DNA of 64,000 nt from an uncultured Stenotrophomonas sp. (GTDB lineage: Bacteria > Pseudomonadota > Gammaproteobacteria > Xanthomonadales > Xanthomonadaceae): positions 1 through 64,000 of the forward strand of contig NZ_CAMFIA010000008.1 of the NCBI RefSeq assembly GCF_945952405.1. Reading direction: 5' to 3'. Below the pieces are notes generated by a model. It was not told the DNA's origin. It made no database searches and worked only from the letters and a program-made list of their open reading frames with translations. The position numbers and the translations under genes are program-made. Shown here one piece after another: positions 17,156-27,390 of the stretch (position 1 is its first letter; the number at the start of each line of letters is the position of its first letter).

Positions 17156-18295
17156 TCAGCTGAGGTGCTTGCGGCGGGCGTGGATCCACGGCACCGCGAG
17201 CGCGGCGATGGCGCCGCCGGCGAAGCCGAGCGAGGCGGCGACGGTGGCGGCTTCGATCGCGCCCGGCAGTGCCAGCGCAGCGGCCACCAGCAGCAGCGAC
17301 GGCAGGCCGACGAAGGTGCCCAGGAAGAAGTGCCAGCGCGGCGACCAGGTGTTGAGCTGCAGCAGGCTGACCGGCTGCCAGGCCTCGGAAGCGGTGTCTT
17401 CGGCGATCTTCGCCACCACCTTGCCCAAGTCCACTTCCGGTAGTGCGCGGCCCAGCCGCGCGCTTGCCAGGGCCTCGGCCACCGCCTCCACCGGCGGGAA
17501 GCTGGAGGGCCAGGCGACCGGCGCCGGCACGCCGTAGGCGGTCAGCAGCGGCACGCTCAGCCACGGCGCCACCAGCGGCCGCATGCGGCGGCGGCCGTGC
17601 ACGCACCAGATCTGCTGCTGCCCGTGTGCGCTGACGCTGTACAGCGCCAGCTCGTTGGCCGGTGGATAGCCGAGCATGGTCACCCGCGCCGCCAGGCTGT
17701 CCTGGCCCATCGCGCGCAGGAAGCCGGGGCGACTGCGCCCTTCCTGCATCCACGCCAGGCCCAACGCGCCAACCAGCCAGGCCTCGGCGACGTCCTTGCT
17801 GCCGGCGGTCGCGCGCTCGTCACTGGCCAGATACCAGGCCAGCGATTTCGGTTCAGAGACATCGTCCAGGCCCCAGCGGCTGTCATCCCCCAGCACGTGG
17901 CGCACCGGCAGCCGCGCCGCGGCGGTCTCGCCACGCTCGCCCGGCTGCAGGAACGGCAGCACGCCCTGGATGAAGGTGGACAGTTCGATCGCACGCACGC
18001 CGTGGCCCTGCCATTCCGGCGGCAGCAGCCCGGCCAGCTGGCCCTCGGCGGCCAGCGCATCGAGCCGCGACTTCTGTTCCACCAGCTTCTGCACGGCGCC
18101 CTTCAGCACCACGTTGTCGGGCAGCGCGATCTGCGGCAGCCGATGGCGCGGCGGAGCCAGCTCAAGGGTGTCCTCGCCGGTACCGGCATCGTCCAGCAGC
18201 GCCTGCTGTGCTGGCAGGGTCACGCCGTCGCCTGCCCTGCCCTCGGCCAGGTCGCTGGCAGGTTCGGGCAATCGTTCGGCGTGGTCGCTGTGCAT
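17156..18295 (-). CDS. Hypothetical protein with two C-terminal membrane segments
   Basis: A 379-residue protein that I do not recognise. The first 300 residues are soluble, with Trp-rich stretches (ESPKSLAWYL-like segment, AWLVGALGLAWMQEG, QIWCVHGRRRMRPLV). Two hydrophobic segments follow near the C terminus (FFLGTFVGLPSLLLVAAALA and ATVAASLGFAGGAIAALAV), ending in a basic tail (HARRKHLS). The start at 18295 is preferred; an ATG at 18316 would add seven residues. An inner-membrane protein with most of its mass cytosolic is the simplest reading. Confidence 0.7.
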   Translation of the reverse strand: MHSDHAERLPEPASDLAEGRAGDGVTLPAQQALLDDAGTGEDTLELAPPRHRLPQIALPDNVVLKGAVQKLVEQKSRLDALAAEGQLAGLLPPEWQGHGVRAIELSTFIQGVLPFLQPGERGETAAARLPVRHVLGDDSRWGLDDVSEPKSLAWYLASDERATAGSKDVAEAWLVGALGLAWMQEGRSRPGFLRAMGQDSLAARVTMLGYPPANELALYSVSAHGQQQIWCVHGRRRMRPLVAPWLSVPLLTAYGVPAPVAWPSSFPPVEAVAEALASARLGRALPEVDLGKVVAKIAEDTASEAWQPVSLLQLNTWSPRWHFFLGTFVGLPSLLLVAAALALPGAIEAATVAASLGFAGGAIAALAVPWIHARRKHLS

Positions 18296-18403
18296 GGGCG
18301 TTCCGGTAGGTTGCATCGACGGGATGTCGACTGAGGTCCTTGCCGGTAGCGGCGCGCGCGCGGTGAAATTGAGGCGGCAATCCACGGAATGTGACCGCGC
18401 ACG

Positions 18404-18497
18404 CAGTAGATCCACGCCATGCGTGGATGCGACCCAACATCAGTGCCGAGCAACGGTCGGCACCCACCGAAGCTGCCGGCCAGCGGCCGGCACTACC
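18404..18497. repeat. Three SMAG-type repeats
   Basis: 18404-18430 (GTAGATCCACGCCATGCGTG type), a GTGCCGAGCAACGGTCGGCAC stem-loop at 18443-18463, and a reverse GCCGGCCAGCGGCCGGCAC with CTACC at 18474-18497. The last one abuts the stop codon of the thioredoxin-like gene. Confidence 0.8.
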
Positions 18498-19103
18498 CTA
18501 TTCCGGTTTGTCAGGTGCCCATTGCTTGAGGAAGGCGGCCACCCGCGCAGGCGCGAAGGCTTCGCCGCGGCGCAGCTCGCCGGTTGCCTGCGATACCAGC
18601 AGGCTGCCATCGGCGTCGAGCACCAGCAGGCGCGGGTAATCGCGCTCCATCTCCGGGAACTGGGCGAAGAAGGCGCTGTTGGGGTGCTCGTCGCTCGCGT
18701 TGACCTTCACCCACACATAGTGGGCATCGCGGAAGCGGCGCAGCTCGCCGTTGCCTTCCACCGTCTCGTCCAGCGCCTGGCAGCGATCGCAGGCGGCGTT
18801 GCCGACTTCGAGCAGGATGCGTTTCTTGCCGCGCTGGGCTTCCACCTTGGCGGTGGCCAGGTCATCGGCGGGGTCACGGGCCGGGTCGAACTGTGCGCCG
18901 AGCCCGGCGATGGCGGCGATGTCCGCCGCCACCGGGGTGTTGCCCGAGGCCACCGGTTCGCTGGGATCAGCGACCGGTGGCTCGGTGGGACGGGTATCCA
19001 AGGGCTGCGTGGGCTCGGCGGCGGCGGGCGGTTGGGGTTGCGAACAGGCGCCGATCAGCGCCGCACAGACCATTGCCATTGCACCACCGAGCTTCATGCG
19101 CAT
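18498..19103 (-). CDS. Thioredoxin-fold lipoprotein
   Basis: A 201-residue predicted lipoprotein with lipobox LIGAC (Cys20), a Pro/Glu-rich linker to about residue 60 and a thioredoxin-like domain. Its active site is Cys105-Asp-Arg-Cys108 in GNAACDRCQALDE, and a cis-Pro candidate lies in DYPRLLVLDADG. The CDRC pair suggests a disulfide reductase or isomerase acting in the periplasm; the partner is unknown. It is 19 bp downstream of the peptide transporter gene on the same strand and may be co-transcribed with it. Confidence 0.85.
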   Translation of the reverse strand: MRMKLGGAMAMVCAALIGACSQPQPPAAAEPTQPLDTRPTEPPVADPSEPVASGNTPVAADIAAIAGLGAQFDPARDPADDLATAKVEAQRGKKRILLEVGNAACDRCQALDETVEGNGELRRFRDAHYVWVKVNASDEHPNSAFFAQFPEMERDYPRLLVLDADGSLLVSQATGELRRGEAFAPARVAAFLKQWAPDKPE

Positions 19104-19122
19104 GCCTTCTACCCTCTCATCA

Positions 19123-20622
<1,500 letters not shown>

Positions 20623-20805
20623 GCGGGTTTCCTGGTTCGGTGGATGACGAGCACGTCCGCTGTGCAGTTGGAGCAACGCGCGAGGATCACCGACTTGTGG
20701 CGTTCACGTCAAATACACGCCGTTTGAGGCAGGTGCCGGCCTGCTCGCTGAACTTGCATCTGAAACGATCCAGCCACCGGCCGGGGGTAAAGCTGAATGG
20801 GGGGG

Positions 20806-21681
20806 TCAGCCCAGCTCTGCCGGGGGCGCAACCTGCAGGCTGGTGCGCACCTGGAACAGCTCGGGGAAGAAGGTCAGCTCCAGCGCTTGTCGCAGGAAGC
20901 CCACCCCGGACGAGCCGCCGGTGCCGCGCTTGAAGCCGATCACCCGCATCACCGTGCGCATGTGGCGGAAGCGCCAGAGCTGGAACGCGGTCTCCAGGTC
21001 CACCAGGTCCTCGCACAGCGAGTACTCGCGCCAGTAGCGGTCGGTGTCCTGGTAGATGCGCGCGAAGACCGGCTGCAGGTCGTCGTCGGCCACATGCGGC
21101 TGGGTCCAGTCGCGCCCGTTGTACAGGTCCGGAATGGCGTGGCCGAAGCGGGCCAGGTACTTGAGGAACTCCTCGTACAGGCTCGGCGCCTCCAGCACGG
21201 TGCGCAGCTGCGCCTGCCCGGCCGGGTCATGCTCGAACACCTGCAGCATCTGTGCGTTCTTGTTGCCCAGCAGAAACTCGATGTAGCGGTACTGCAGCGA
21301 CTGGAAGCCCGACGACGGGCCCAGCACATCGCGGAACCCCATGTACTCGGACGGGGTCAGCGTTTCCAGCACCGACCACTGCTCGGTGAGCTGGCGCAGC
21401 ACCTGCTTGCTGCGCGCCAGCACCTTGCGGCACTGCCACACTTCATCGCGCTGCAGGAAGCCGATCGCCGCACGCAGTTCGTGGCCGAGCAGCTTCAACC
21501 ACAACTCCGAGGTCTGGTGCTGGATGATGAACAGCATCTCGTCGTGATGCGGCGGACTGGACAGCGGCTGCTGCGCGCTGAGCAGCTGGTCCAGCCGCAG
21601 GTAGCCGCCATAGGTCAGGCGCCCCTGCAGGTCGGTATGGATGCCGGCTTCGAGATCGCGTTGGTTGTTGTCGACGGACAT
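20806..21681 (-). CDS. kynA: Tryptophan 2,3-dioxygenase
   Basis: Heme enzyme for the first step of tryptophan degradation (to N-formylkynurenine), 291 residues. The substrate-side His is in [20 protein letters not shown] (His45/46) and the heme-ligand His in [39 protein letters not shown] is also diagnostic. The protein closely follows the structurally studied Xanthomonas enzyme. The start at 21681 is chosen as the ATG nearest the family N terminus. Other kynurenine-pathway genes are not in this window. Confidence 0.97.
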   Translation of the reverse strand: MSVDNNQRDLEAGIHTDLQGRLTYGGYLRLDQLLSAQQPLSSPPHHDEMLFIIQHQTSELWLKLLGHELRAAIGFLQRDEVWQCRKVLARSKQVLRQLTEQWSVLETLTPSEYMGFRDVLGPSSGFQSLQYRYIEFLLGNKNAQMLQVFEHDPAGQAQLRTVLEAPSLYEEFLKYLARFGHAIPDLYNGRDWTQPHVADDDLQPVFARIYQDTDRYWREYSLCEDLVDLETAFQLWRFRHMRTVMRVIGFKRGTGGSSGVGFLRQALELTFFPELFQVRTSLQVAPPAELG

Positions 21682-22016
21682 GGGTGGGACCAGATCGGGG
21701 GCGGCAAGGGTAGCGCGTTGCCGCCGCGCTGGCAGCCGCCCCATCCATACCGGGGCGTGCGGTTGGCCGTGGAGCATCGAGCGATGCCGTGCCTGCGCGT
21801 GGAACCGATCCGGCCGTTGCGCGGGCAGTCAGCCAGGGGCATATTCTGATGCTTTGCAGCAACGACTGAATACGTTGTTGTTATTGGCCCCCCACCCGCC
21901 GGCAGGGGTAAAACGGGGGATTGCCGTGTTGCGCCGCAGGAAGGCTATTCCGTACGCGTTCCTTAACATGGTGATTCATATCATTTGTAACTTCTCTGTC
22001 GAAGGTGCAGTACGCA
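21682..22016. other. 335-bp divergent region kynA / dehydrogenase operon
   Basis: No gene. A small inverted repeat CAACG-N8-CGTTG lies at about 21861-21878. The last 60 bases before the E1 alpha start are AT-richer (AACATGGTGATTCATATCAT) and likely contain its promoter. No recognised riboswitch or repeat element. Confidence 0.4.
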
Positions 22017-23099
22017 ATGACGGTTGCCGCTGAATTCAAGATCGAATACCTGCAGTACCTGGACGCGGACGGCAAGCTCGTCCGTGACGACCTGCCCGCG
22101 TCGCTGCGCGACCCCAAGGTCCTGGTACCGCTGTTCAAGCAGATGCTGTACGTACGTACGTTCGACAGCAAATCCATTGCGCTGCAGCGCACCGGCAAGC
22201 TCGGCACCTATGCCGCCTGCCTGGGCCACGAGGCCGCGCACGTGGGCATCGGTGCCGCGATGCACGCCGGCGATGTGTTCGGCCCGAGCTATCGCGAATA
22301 CGGCGCCATGTTCATGCGTGGCGTGCGCCCGTACGACGTGCTGATGTACTGGGGCGGCGACGAGCGCGGCAACGACTTCACCGGCAACGCGGTGAAGGAC
22401 TTCCCGTTCTGCGTGCCGATCTCCACCCAGTGCCTGCACGCCGCCGGCGCTGCGCTGAAGTTCAAGCTCAACAATGAAAAGCAGATCGCGGTGGCGGTGT
22501 GCGGCGATGGCGGCAGCTCCAAGACCGACTTCTACGCCGCATTGAATTCCGCCGGTGCCTACAAGCTCCCGCTGATCCTGTGCATCGTCAACAACGGCTG
22601 GGCCATCTCGGTGCCGCGCTCGGCGCAGACCGGTGCCGAAACGCTGGCCCAGAAGGGCCTGGCCGGCGGCCTGCACTGCCTGCAGGTGGACGGCAACGAC
22701 CTGATCGCGGTGCTGGCCGCGATGGAACAGGCACGCGAACGCGGCCTGGCCGGCGAGGGCGGCACCGTGCTGGAGCTGATGACCTATCGCCTGTCCGACC
22801 ACACCACCGCCGACGACGCGCGCCGCTACCGCGACGATGCCGAGGTGAAGGACGCCTGGACCCGTGAGCCGATGCTGCGCCTGCGCAAGTACCTCACCGC
22901 ACAGGGCGTGTGGAGCGAAGAGGAAGAGAAGGCCTGGGTCGAGCAATGCGCTGCCAAGGTCGATGAGGAAGTGAACCAGTACCTCAACACCCCGGTGCAG
23001 CCGGTCGAGGCGATGTTCGATTACCTCTACGCCGATCCGCCGCCGGATCTTCTGGCCCAGCGCGCGGCCGCCATTGCCCTGGAGCAGCGCCATGGATGA
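22017..23099 (+). CDS. 2-oxoacid dehydrogenase E1 component, alpha subunit
   Basis: Thiamine-diphosphate-dependent decarboxylase subunit of a pyruvate or branched-chain 2-oxoacid dehydrogenase complex; 360 residues. The ThDP-binding motif runs from GDGG at 163-166 to the NN at about 191-192 (IVNNGWAIS). The phosphorylation-loop-like RSAQTGAET follows. ATG 22017 is preferred; an in-frame GTG at 22005 would add four residues. First gene of a four-gene operon that lacks E3. The overall look is closer to branched-chain complexes, but the substrate cannot be fixed from sequence. Confidence 0.92.
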   Translation: MTVAAEFKIEYLQYLDADGKLVRDDLPASLRDPKVLVPLFKQMLYVRTFDSKSIALQRTGKLGTYAACLGHEAAHVGIGAAMHAGDVFGPSYREYGAMFMRGVRPYDVLMYWGGDERGNDFTGNAVKDFPFCVPISTQCLHAAGAALKFKLNNEKQIAVAVCGDGGSSKTDFYAALNSAGAYKLPLILCIVNNGWAISVPRSAQTGAETLAQKGLAGGLHCLQVDGNDLIAVLAAMEQARERGLAGEGGTVLELMTYRLSDHTTADDARRYRDDAEVKDAWTREPMLRLRKYLTAQGVWSEEEEKAWVEQCAAKVDEEVNQYLNTPVQPVEAMFDYLYADPPPDLLAQRAAAIALEQRHG

Positions 23100-24159
23100 C
23101 ATCAAGACCGGCGCTTCCGCTTCCCAGGCCAATGCCGCCGACAGTGCCGCTGTCGCCGGTGGAGACATCGCAATGACCGCTACCCCCATCACCCTGATCG
23201 AAGCCATCACCCAGGCGCTGGCCTGGGAGCTGGAACACGACCCGTCGGTGCTGGTGCTGGGCGAGGACGTAGGCGTCAACGGCGGCGTGTTCCGCGCCAC
23301 CGCCGGCCTGCAGCAGCGTTTCGGTTCGCAGCGCATCCTCGACACCCCGCTGGATGAAACCACCATCGCCGGCCTCACCGTCGGTCTGGCCGCACAGGGC
23401 ATGAAGCCGGTGGCCGAAGCCCAGTTCGACGGCTTCGTCTACCCGATGGTCGACCACATCATCTGCCACGCCGCGCGCCTGCGTACCCGTACCCGTGGCC
23501 GCATGCACTGCCCGATGGTGCTGCGCGTGCCGTGGGGCGGTGGCATCCGTGCACCGGAACACCACAGCGAAGCCAACGAGTCGATCTTCACCAACGTGCC
23601 GGGCCTGCGCGTGGTGCTGCCGTCCAGCCCGCAGCGTGCCTACGGCCTGCTGCTGGCCGCCATGCGTGATCCCGATCCGGTGATCTACATGGAGCCCAAG
23701 CGCATCTACCGCCAGTACAAGGAAGTGGTCGTCAACGACGGCGAAGCCCTGCCGCTGGACGTGTGCTTCGTGCTGCGCGACGGCACCGATGTGACCCTGG
23801 TGGCCTGGGGCGCGCAGGTCAAGGAAGCGCTGGAAGCGGCCGACAAGCTGGCCGGCGAAGGCATCAGTGCCGAAGTCATCGACGTGGCCACGCTGCGTCC
23901 GCTGGACTTCGCCACCATTGCCGAGTCGGTGTCCAAGACCGGTCGCTGCGTGATCGTGCAGGAGGCCCCGAAGACCGCGGGCTTTGGTGCCGAGATCGCC
24001 GCGCGCCTGGCCGAGGAATCGATGTACGACCTGCTGGCCCCGGTCGAGCGCGTTACCGGCTACGACACCCACATTCCGCTGTTCCGCCTGGAAATGAAGT
24101 ACCTGCCGAGCGTGGACCGGATCGTGACCGCGGCCAAGCGCGCGGTGGCGGCGGGCTGA
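23092..24159 (+). CDS. 2-oxoacid dehydrogenase E1 component, beta subunit
   Basis: Partner of the upstream E1 alpha; 355 residues from ATG 23092, which overlaps the alpha stop and follows GGAGCAGCGCC. A second ATG at 23173 also has a good site (GGAGACATCGCA) and gives the normal family start (MTATPITLIEAITQALAWEL); the 27 residues between are Ala/Ser-rich and not conserved. Key blocks are VLGEDVGVNGGVFRAT, PLDETTIAGLTVGLA and GGIRAPEHHSEANES. The second start may be the true or a secondary one. Confidence 0.92.
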   Translation: MDDIKTGASASQANAADSAAVAGGDIAMTATPITLIEAITQALAWELEHDPSVLVLGEDVGVNGGVFRATAGLQQRFGSQRILDTPLDETTIAGLTVGLAAQGMKPVAEAQFDGFVYPMVDHIICHAARLRTRTRGRMHCPMVLRVPWGGGIRAPEHHSEANESIFTNVPGLRVVLPSSPQRAYGLLLAAMRDPDPVIYMEPKRIYRQYKEVVVNDGEALPLDVCFVLRDGTDVTLVAWGAQVKEALEAADKLAGEGISAEVIDVATLRPLDFATIAESVSKTGRCVIVQEAPKTAGFGAEIAARLAEESMYDLLAPVERVTGYDTHIPLFRLEMKYLPSVDRIVTAAKRAVAAG

Positions 24160-24160
24160 C

Positions 24161-24514
24161 ATGCGGGCCCGCCTTCTTGGGGCTTACCGCAGCCAATATC
24201 CCAACCCGCTCCGGTTCCGCGCCGGCCAGATCGTCGAAGTAGGTGTACGTGACGAGGAATGGCCGGCCTTTGCCTGGGTACGCACCAACGATGGGCGCGC
24301 TGGATGGGCGCCCGTCGCCTGGCTGCAGCTGCTGGACGATGGTCGCGCCGAAGCCCTGTGCGACTACGACGCCCGCGAGCTGGATGTGGAAAGCGGCGAG
24401 ATGGTGAAGCTGCATCACGAACACGGTGGATGGTGGTGGTCCGAGCGCGCCAATGGCGCGACGGGCTGGCTGCCGGCCCGCGAACTGGAACTGCTGGAAG
24501 AGAACTGCAAATGA
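24161..24514 (+). CDS. SH3-domain protein embedded in the 2-oxoacid dehydrogenase operon
   Basis: A 117-residue acidic protein with two SH3-like modules. Module 1 covers about residues 4-58, with FRAGQIVEV, then WPAFAWVRTNDGRAGWAP and VAWLQLL. Module 2 covers about 62-113, with ALCDYDARELDVESGEMVK and WWWSERANGATGWLPARELEL. The ALCDYDA and GWLP signatures are typical of eukaryote-like SH3 folds. There is no signal peptide. It begins one base after the E1 beta stop and overlaps the E2 start by ATGA, so it should be made in step with the complex. A scaffold or regulatory role is inference. Confidence 0.85.
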   Translation: MRARLLGAYRSQYPNPLRFRAGQIVEVGVRDEEWPAFAWVRTNDGRAGWAPVAWLQLLDDGRAEALCDYDARELDVESGEMVKLHHEHGGWWWSERANGATGWLPARELELLEENCK

Positions 24515-25896
24515 GCCAGACCAAGAACTTCAACCTGCCCGACCTGGGCGAAGGCCTGCCGGACGCGACCATCGTCGAGTGGTTCGTCAAGGAAGGCGAT
24601 GTGATCAAGCTGGACGAGCCGCTGGTGTCGATGGAGACCGCCAAGGCCGTCGTGGAAGTGCCGTCGCCGGTGTCCGGCAAGGTGCTGAAGCTGTCTGGCG
24701 CCGCCGGCGACATCATCCCGACCGGCTCGGTGCTGGCCAGCTTCGAGATCGACCCGAACCTGCCGCAGCGCGCCGATGGCCAGGATACCGGCCACAGCCA
24801 CGGGCATGCCCCGGCACCGGCTGCGGCCGCCGCACCGACCCCGCCGCCGCTGCCGACCCCGGCGCCGGCCGCCGCCGAAGAAGCCAAGGCCGAGCGCGAT
24901 GACGCCGGTACCGTGGTCGGCGCGATGCAGAGCTCCAATGCCGTGCACACCGAGCAGGCGCTGGCCGTGGGTGGTGTCAAGGCCGTGCCGGCGGTGCGTG
25001 CGATGGCCCGCAAGCTGGGCGTGGACCTCAGCCGCGTGCGTGCCACCGGCAGCGACGGCGCGGTGACCATGGCCGACGTCAAGCAGGCCGCTGCCAACGG
25101 CACCGCCAAGCTCGGCGCCGCGCCGGCCCCGGTGGCGGCTGCCGCCTATGCCGCGCCGGCCCCGGCCCAAGTCTCGGCCCCGGTCCAGAGCGAAGCCCGC
25201 ACCCCGCTGTCCGCCGCCGGCAAGCCGATGCGTACCCAGCCGCCGGGCGTGGTCGCCAAGGGCCAGCCGGAGCCGCTGAAGGGCGTGCGCCGCAACATGG
25301 CGCGGGTGATGGCCGATGCACACAGCAAGGTCGTACCGACCACGCTGAACGACGATGCCGACATCCACGCCTGGCTGCCCGGCAACGACGTCACCGCGCG
25401 CCTGGTGCGTTCGATCGTGGTCGCCGCACAGAAGGTGCCGGCGATGAACGCCTGGTTCGATGGCGAAGCGCTGACCCGTACCCTGCATGCGCAGGTCGAC
25501 ATCGGCATTGCCGTGGACACCGACGACGGCCTGTTCGTGCCGGCCCTGCGCAACGCCGACATGCTGGATGCACGCGGCATCCGCGAAGGCGTCAACCGCC
25601 TGCGCGAGCAGGTCGAGTCGCGGTCCATCGCGGCTTCGGAACTGAGCGGCTACACCATCTCGTTGTCCAACTTCGGCATGTTCGCCGGCCGCTACGCGAC
25701 CCCGGTCGTGGTGCCGCCGTGCGTGGCCATCGTCGGTGCCGGCCGTGCCCGCCACCAGATGACCCCGGTGATGGGCGGCGTGGAAGCGCACAAGGTGATC
25801 CCGCTGTCGGTCACCTTCGACCACCGCGCGGCCACCGGTGGCGAAGCCGCACGCTTCCTGCGCGCGATGATGGACGACCTGGCACTGGCCAGCTGA
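24511..25896 (+). CDS. 2-oxoacid dehydrogenase E2, dihydrolipoyl acyltransferase
   Basis: A 461-residue E2 core subunit: N-terminal lipoyl domain (lipoyl-Lys45 in METAKAVVEV), long Ala/Pro linker with a His-containing patch, E3/E1-binding domain at about 157-195 (VPAVRAMARKLGVDLSRVRA), a second linker and the catalytic domain from about 240. The catalytic His438 is present in FDHRAATGGEAARF, but the position normally Asp in HxxxDG is Thr442. Start ATG overlaps the SH3 gene. Strong terminators follow. Confidence 0.93.
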   Translation: MSQTKNFNLPDLGEGLPDATIVEWFVKEGDVIKLDEPLVSMETAKAVVEVPSPVSGKVLKLSGAAGDIIPTGSVLASFEIDPNLPQRADGQDTGHSHGHAPAPAAAAAPTPPPLPTPAPAAAEEAKAERDDAGTVVGAMQSSNAVHTEQALAVGGVKAVPAVRAMARKLGVDLSRVRATGSDGAVTMADVKQAAANGTAKLGAAPAPVAAAAYAAPAPAQVSAPVQSEARTPLSAAGKPMRTQPPGVVAKGQPEPLKGVRRNMARVMADAHSKVVPTTLNDDADIHAWLPGNDVTARLVRSIVVAAQKVPAMNAWFDGEALTRTLHAQVDIGIAVDTDDGLFVPALRNADMLDARGIREGVNRLREQVESRSIAASELSGYTISLSNFGMFAGRYATPVVVPPCVAIVGAGRARHQMTPVMGGVEAHKVIPLSVTFDHRAATGGEAARFLRAMMDDLALAS

Positions 25897-25919
25897 TCAC
25901 CCACCTTATCGGCGGGTGA
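25893..25919. terminator. Inverted repeat overlapping the E2 stop codon
   Basis: GATCACCCACC at 25895-25905 pairs with GGCGGGTGATC at 25910-25920, with the TGA stop at the base of the stem. It lacks a T tract and may act as an mRNA 3' stabiliser upstream of the true terminator. Confidence 0.4.
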
Positions 25920-25922
25920 TCG

Positions 25923-25979
25923 GTGGGTGCCAACCATTGGTTGGCACACGTCGGTGGGTGGCAACCGTTGGTTGGCACA
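25923..25979. repeat. Two tandem SMAG-like palindromes
   Basis: GTGCCAACCATTGGTTGGCAC at 25927-25947 and the variant GGCAACCGTTGGTTGGCAC at about 25959-25978, directly repeated 3' of E2. Confidence 0.65.
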
Positions 25980-25991
25980 TGAACGGAAAGA

Positions 25992-26017
25992 CGCCGGGCA
26001 CTGCCCGGCGTTTTTTT
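25992..26017 (+). terminator. Intrinsic terminator of the dehydrogenase operon
   Basis: Perfect 8-bp stem CGCCGGGC/GCCCGGCG with a 3-base loop followed by seven T residues. The clearest Rho-independent terminator in the window. Confidence 0.9.
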
Positions 26018-26060
26018 GGCCCGCACCCACGCATCGCGTGGATCTACACGATGCGTGCGA

Positions 26061-26447
26061 TCAATCGCGCGCGACCATCCCCTCGGCGCGGCTGTAGACA
26101 CGCAGGCGATGCCCATCTGGATCGGCACCCACGAAGGTATGGCCGAATTCGAGCGTGACGGGAGCCTGCAGGATCCGTACGCCGAGTGCGAGCCACGCAT
26201 GGTGCATCTGCTGCACCGCACCGGGATCAGCCACCAGCATTGCCAGCTCGGCGGCGCCGGCCTGCGCGTCCGCCGGCGGCAGCACGTCGTCTCGCTGCCA
26301 CAGACCCAGCGCGGCACCGTCGCCGAGCAGGAACAGCGCAAAGCCGGGCGACTGCTCGACCGGCGGCACGCCGAGGATGCCGCGGTAGAAGTCCGCGCTG
26401 CTGGCGACATCGCGCACGTACTGCAGCAGGGTACTGGGCTTGAACAT
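26061..26447 (-). CDS. VOC (glyoxalase/bleomycin-resistance fold) protein
   Basis: A 128-residue single VOC domain made of two beta-alpha-beta-beta-beta modules (STLLQYVRDVASSADFYRGI at the start and FVGADPDGHRLRVYS at the end). The C-terminal GADPDGHRLRV is the usual family ending. Metal ligands cannot be assigned with certainty. The substrate is unknown; many such proteins are annotated only by fold. It is downstream of a WYL regulator on the same strand with a repeat-filled gap of 235 bp. Confidence 0.85.
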   Translation of the reverse strand: MFKPSTLLQYVRDVASSADFYRGILGVPPVEQSPGFALFLLGDGAALGLWQRDDVLPPADAQAGAAELAMLVADPGAVQQMHHAWLALGVRILQAPVTLEFGHTFVGADPDGHRLRVYSRAEGMVARD

Positions 26448-26518
26448 GGGGAAGCTCCGTTGTTGGGAGCCCTCAGCATGGTCCCACCCTGCTGACAGAT
26501 CCTGTCAGCATCATCGCG

Positions 26519-26694
26519 CCTGCTCGACGGCTGTTGCCCTCGCCCTGGTAGAGGTCGAGCCAGCTCGACGGCTGTTCGCGAAGATCAAGGGCCGTCGAGC
26601 AAGCTCGACATCCACCAGGCGCAAAGAGCACACAGCAAAGGCGCCATCCCATCCCATCAGGCGCCGTCGCGCAGGCTCGACGCTACGACCGGTC
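26519..26694. repeat. GCTCGAC-type REP palindromes between WYL and VOC genes
   Basis: Several copies of GTCGAGC/GCTCGAC motifs: 26521-26573 (TGCTCGACGGCTG ... GAGCCAGCTCGACGGCTG), 26600-26612 (GTCGAGCAAGCTCGAC) and 26671-26688 (GCAGGCTCGACGCTAC). They look like degenerate SMAG relatives with an alternative core. A CTAC terminus is visible in the last. Confidence 0.6.
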
Positions 26695-27390
26695 CAGCCA
26701 GTCCGGCGTGATGCCCTGCGCCTTCTGCCAGCGCCGCAGCAGGGTGGCGCGCGGCACCGGGTAGCGTTCCTCCAGCCTGCGTACCTGGCGGATGCGGTCC
26801 AGGCGGAAGTGGCGGAAGTCCCCGCGTTGCTCGCACCACGCGGCCAGCATCGGCACTTCGTCGAAGTAGCCCAGCGCGAACGGCCAGACGATGCGTTCGC
26901 TGCGACGCCCCTGCGCATCCTCGTAGCCGAACCGCAGCCGCTGCTGGGCACCGACCGATTCGCGCACCGCCTGCAGGCGTGCCGCAGGCACCGTAGCTGC
27001 CGTACGCGAGGGGCCGACCCGCAGGCCGCTGTCGCGCAGCGACGCGCGGCGCGCCGCAGGCAGCACATGCGCGATCCGCGCCAGGGCATCGCGCGCAGCC
27101 TCCGCCAGCGCCGGCTCGGTACGTGCCGCGACCCAGCGCAGGCCAAGCACCAGTGCATCGATCTCGGCCGGTGGCAGGGTCATCGGCGGCAGGGTATCGC
27201 TCGGCGCCAGCAGGTAGCCGACACCAGCCTCACCGCTCAGGTCCGCGCCCTGTTCGCGCAGGGTCTGGATATCGCGGTACAGCGTGCGCAGGCTGATGCC
27301 CAGGGCAGCGGCCAGCGCCTGGCCGGCCACCGGCCGCCGATGGCGGCGCAGCAGCTGCAGCAGCTGGGTCAGGCGCAGCGCACGTGACAT
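26683..27390 (-). CDS. YafY-type transcriptional regulator (HTH + WYL)
   Basis: A 235-residue regulator with an N-terminal HTH_11 domain (ALRLTQLLQLLRRHRRPVAG, then LAAALGISLRTLYRDIQTL) and a C-terminal WYL-type sensor domain (LRFGYEDAQGRRSERIVWPFAL, then FRHFRLDRIRQVRRLEE). WYL domains bind small ligands or nucleic acid in studied cases. Its ATG overlaps the stop of the upstream NAD(P)-binding gene by one base, so the two are one transcriptional unit. The target genes are probably local, by analogy only. Confidence 0.9.
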   Translation of the reverse strand: MSRALRLTQLLQLLRRHRRPVAGQALAAALGISLRTLYRDIQTLREQGADLSGEAGVGYLLAPSDTLPPMTLPPAEIDALVLGLRWVAARTEPALAEAARDALARIAHVLPAARRASLRDSGLRVGPSRTAATVPAARLQAVRESVGAQQRLRFGYEDAQGRRSERIVWPFALGYFDEVPMLAAWCEQRGDFRHFRLDRIRQVRRLEERYPVPRATLLRRWQKAQGITPDWLDRS

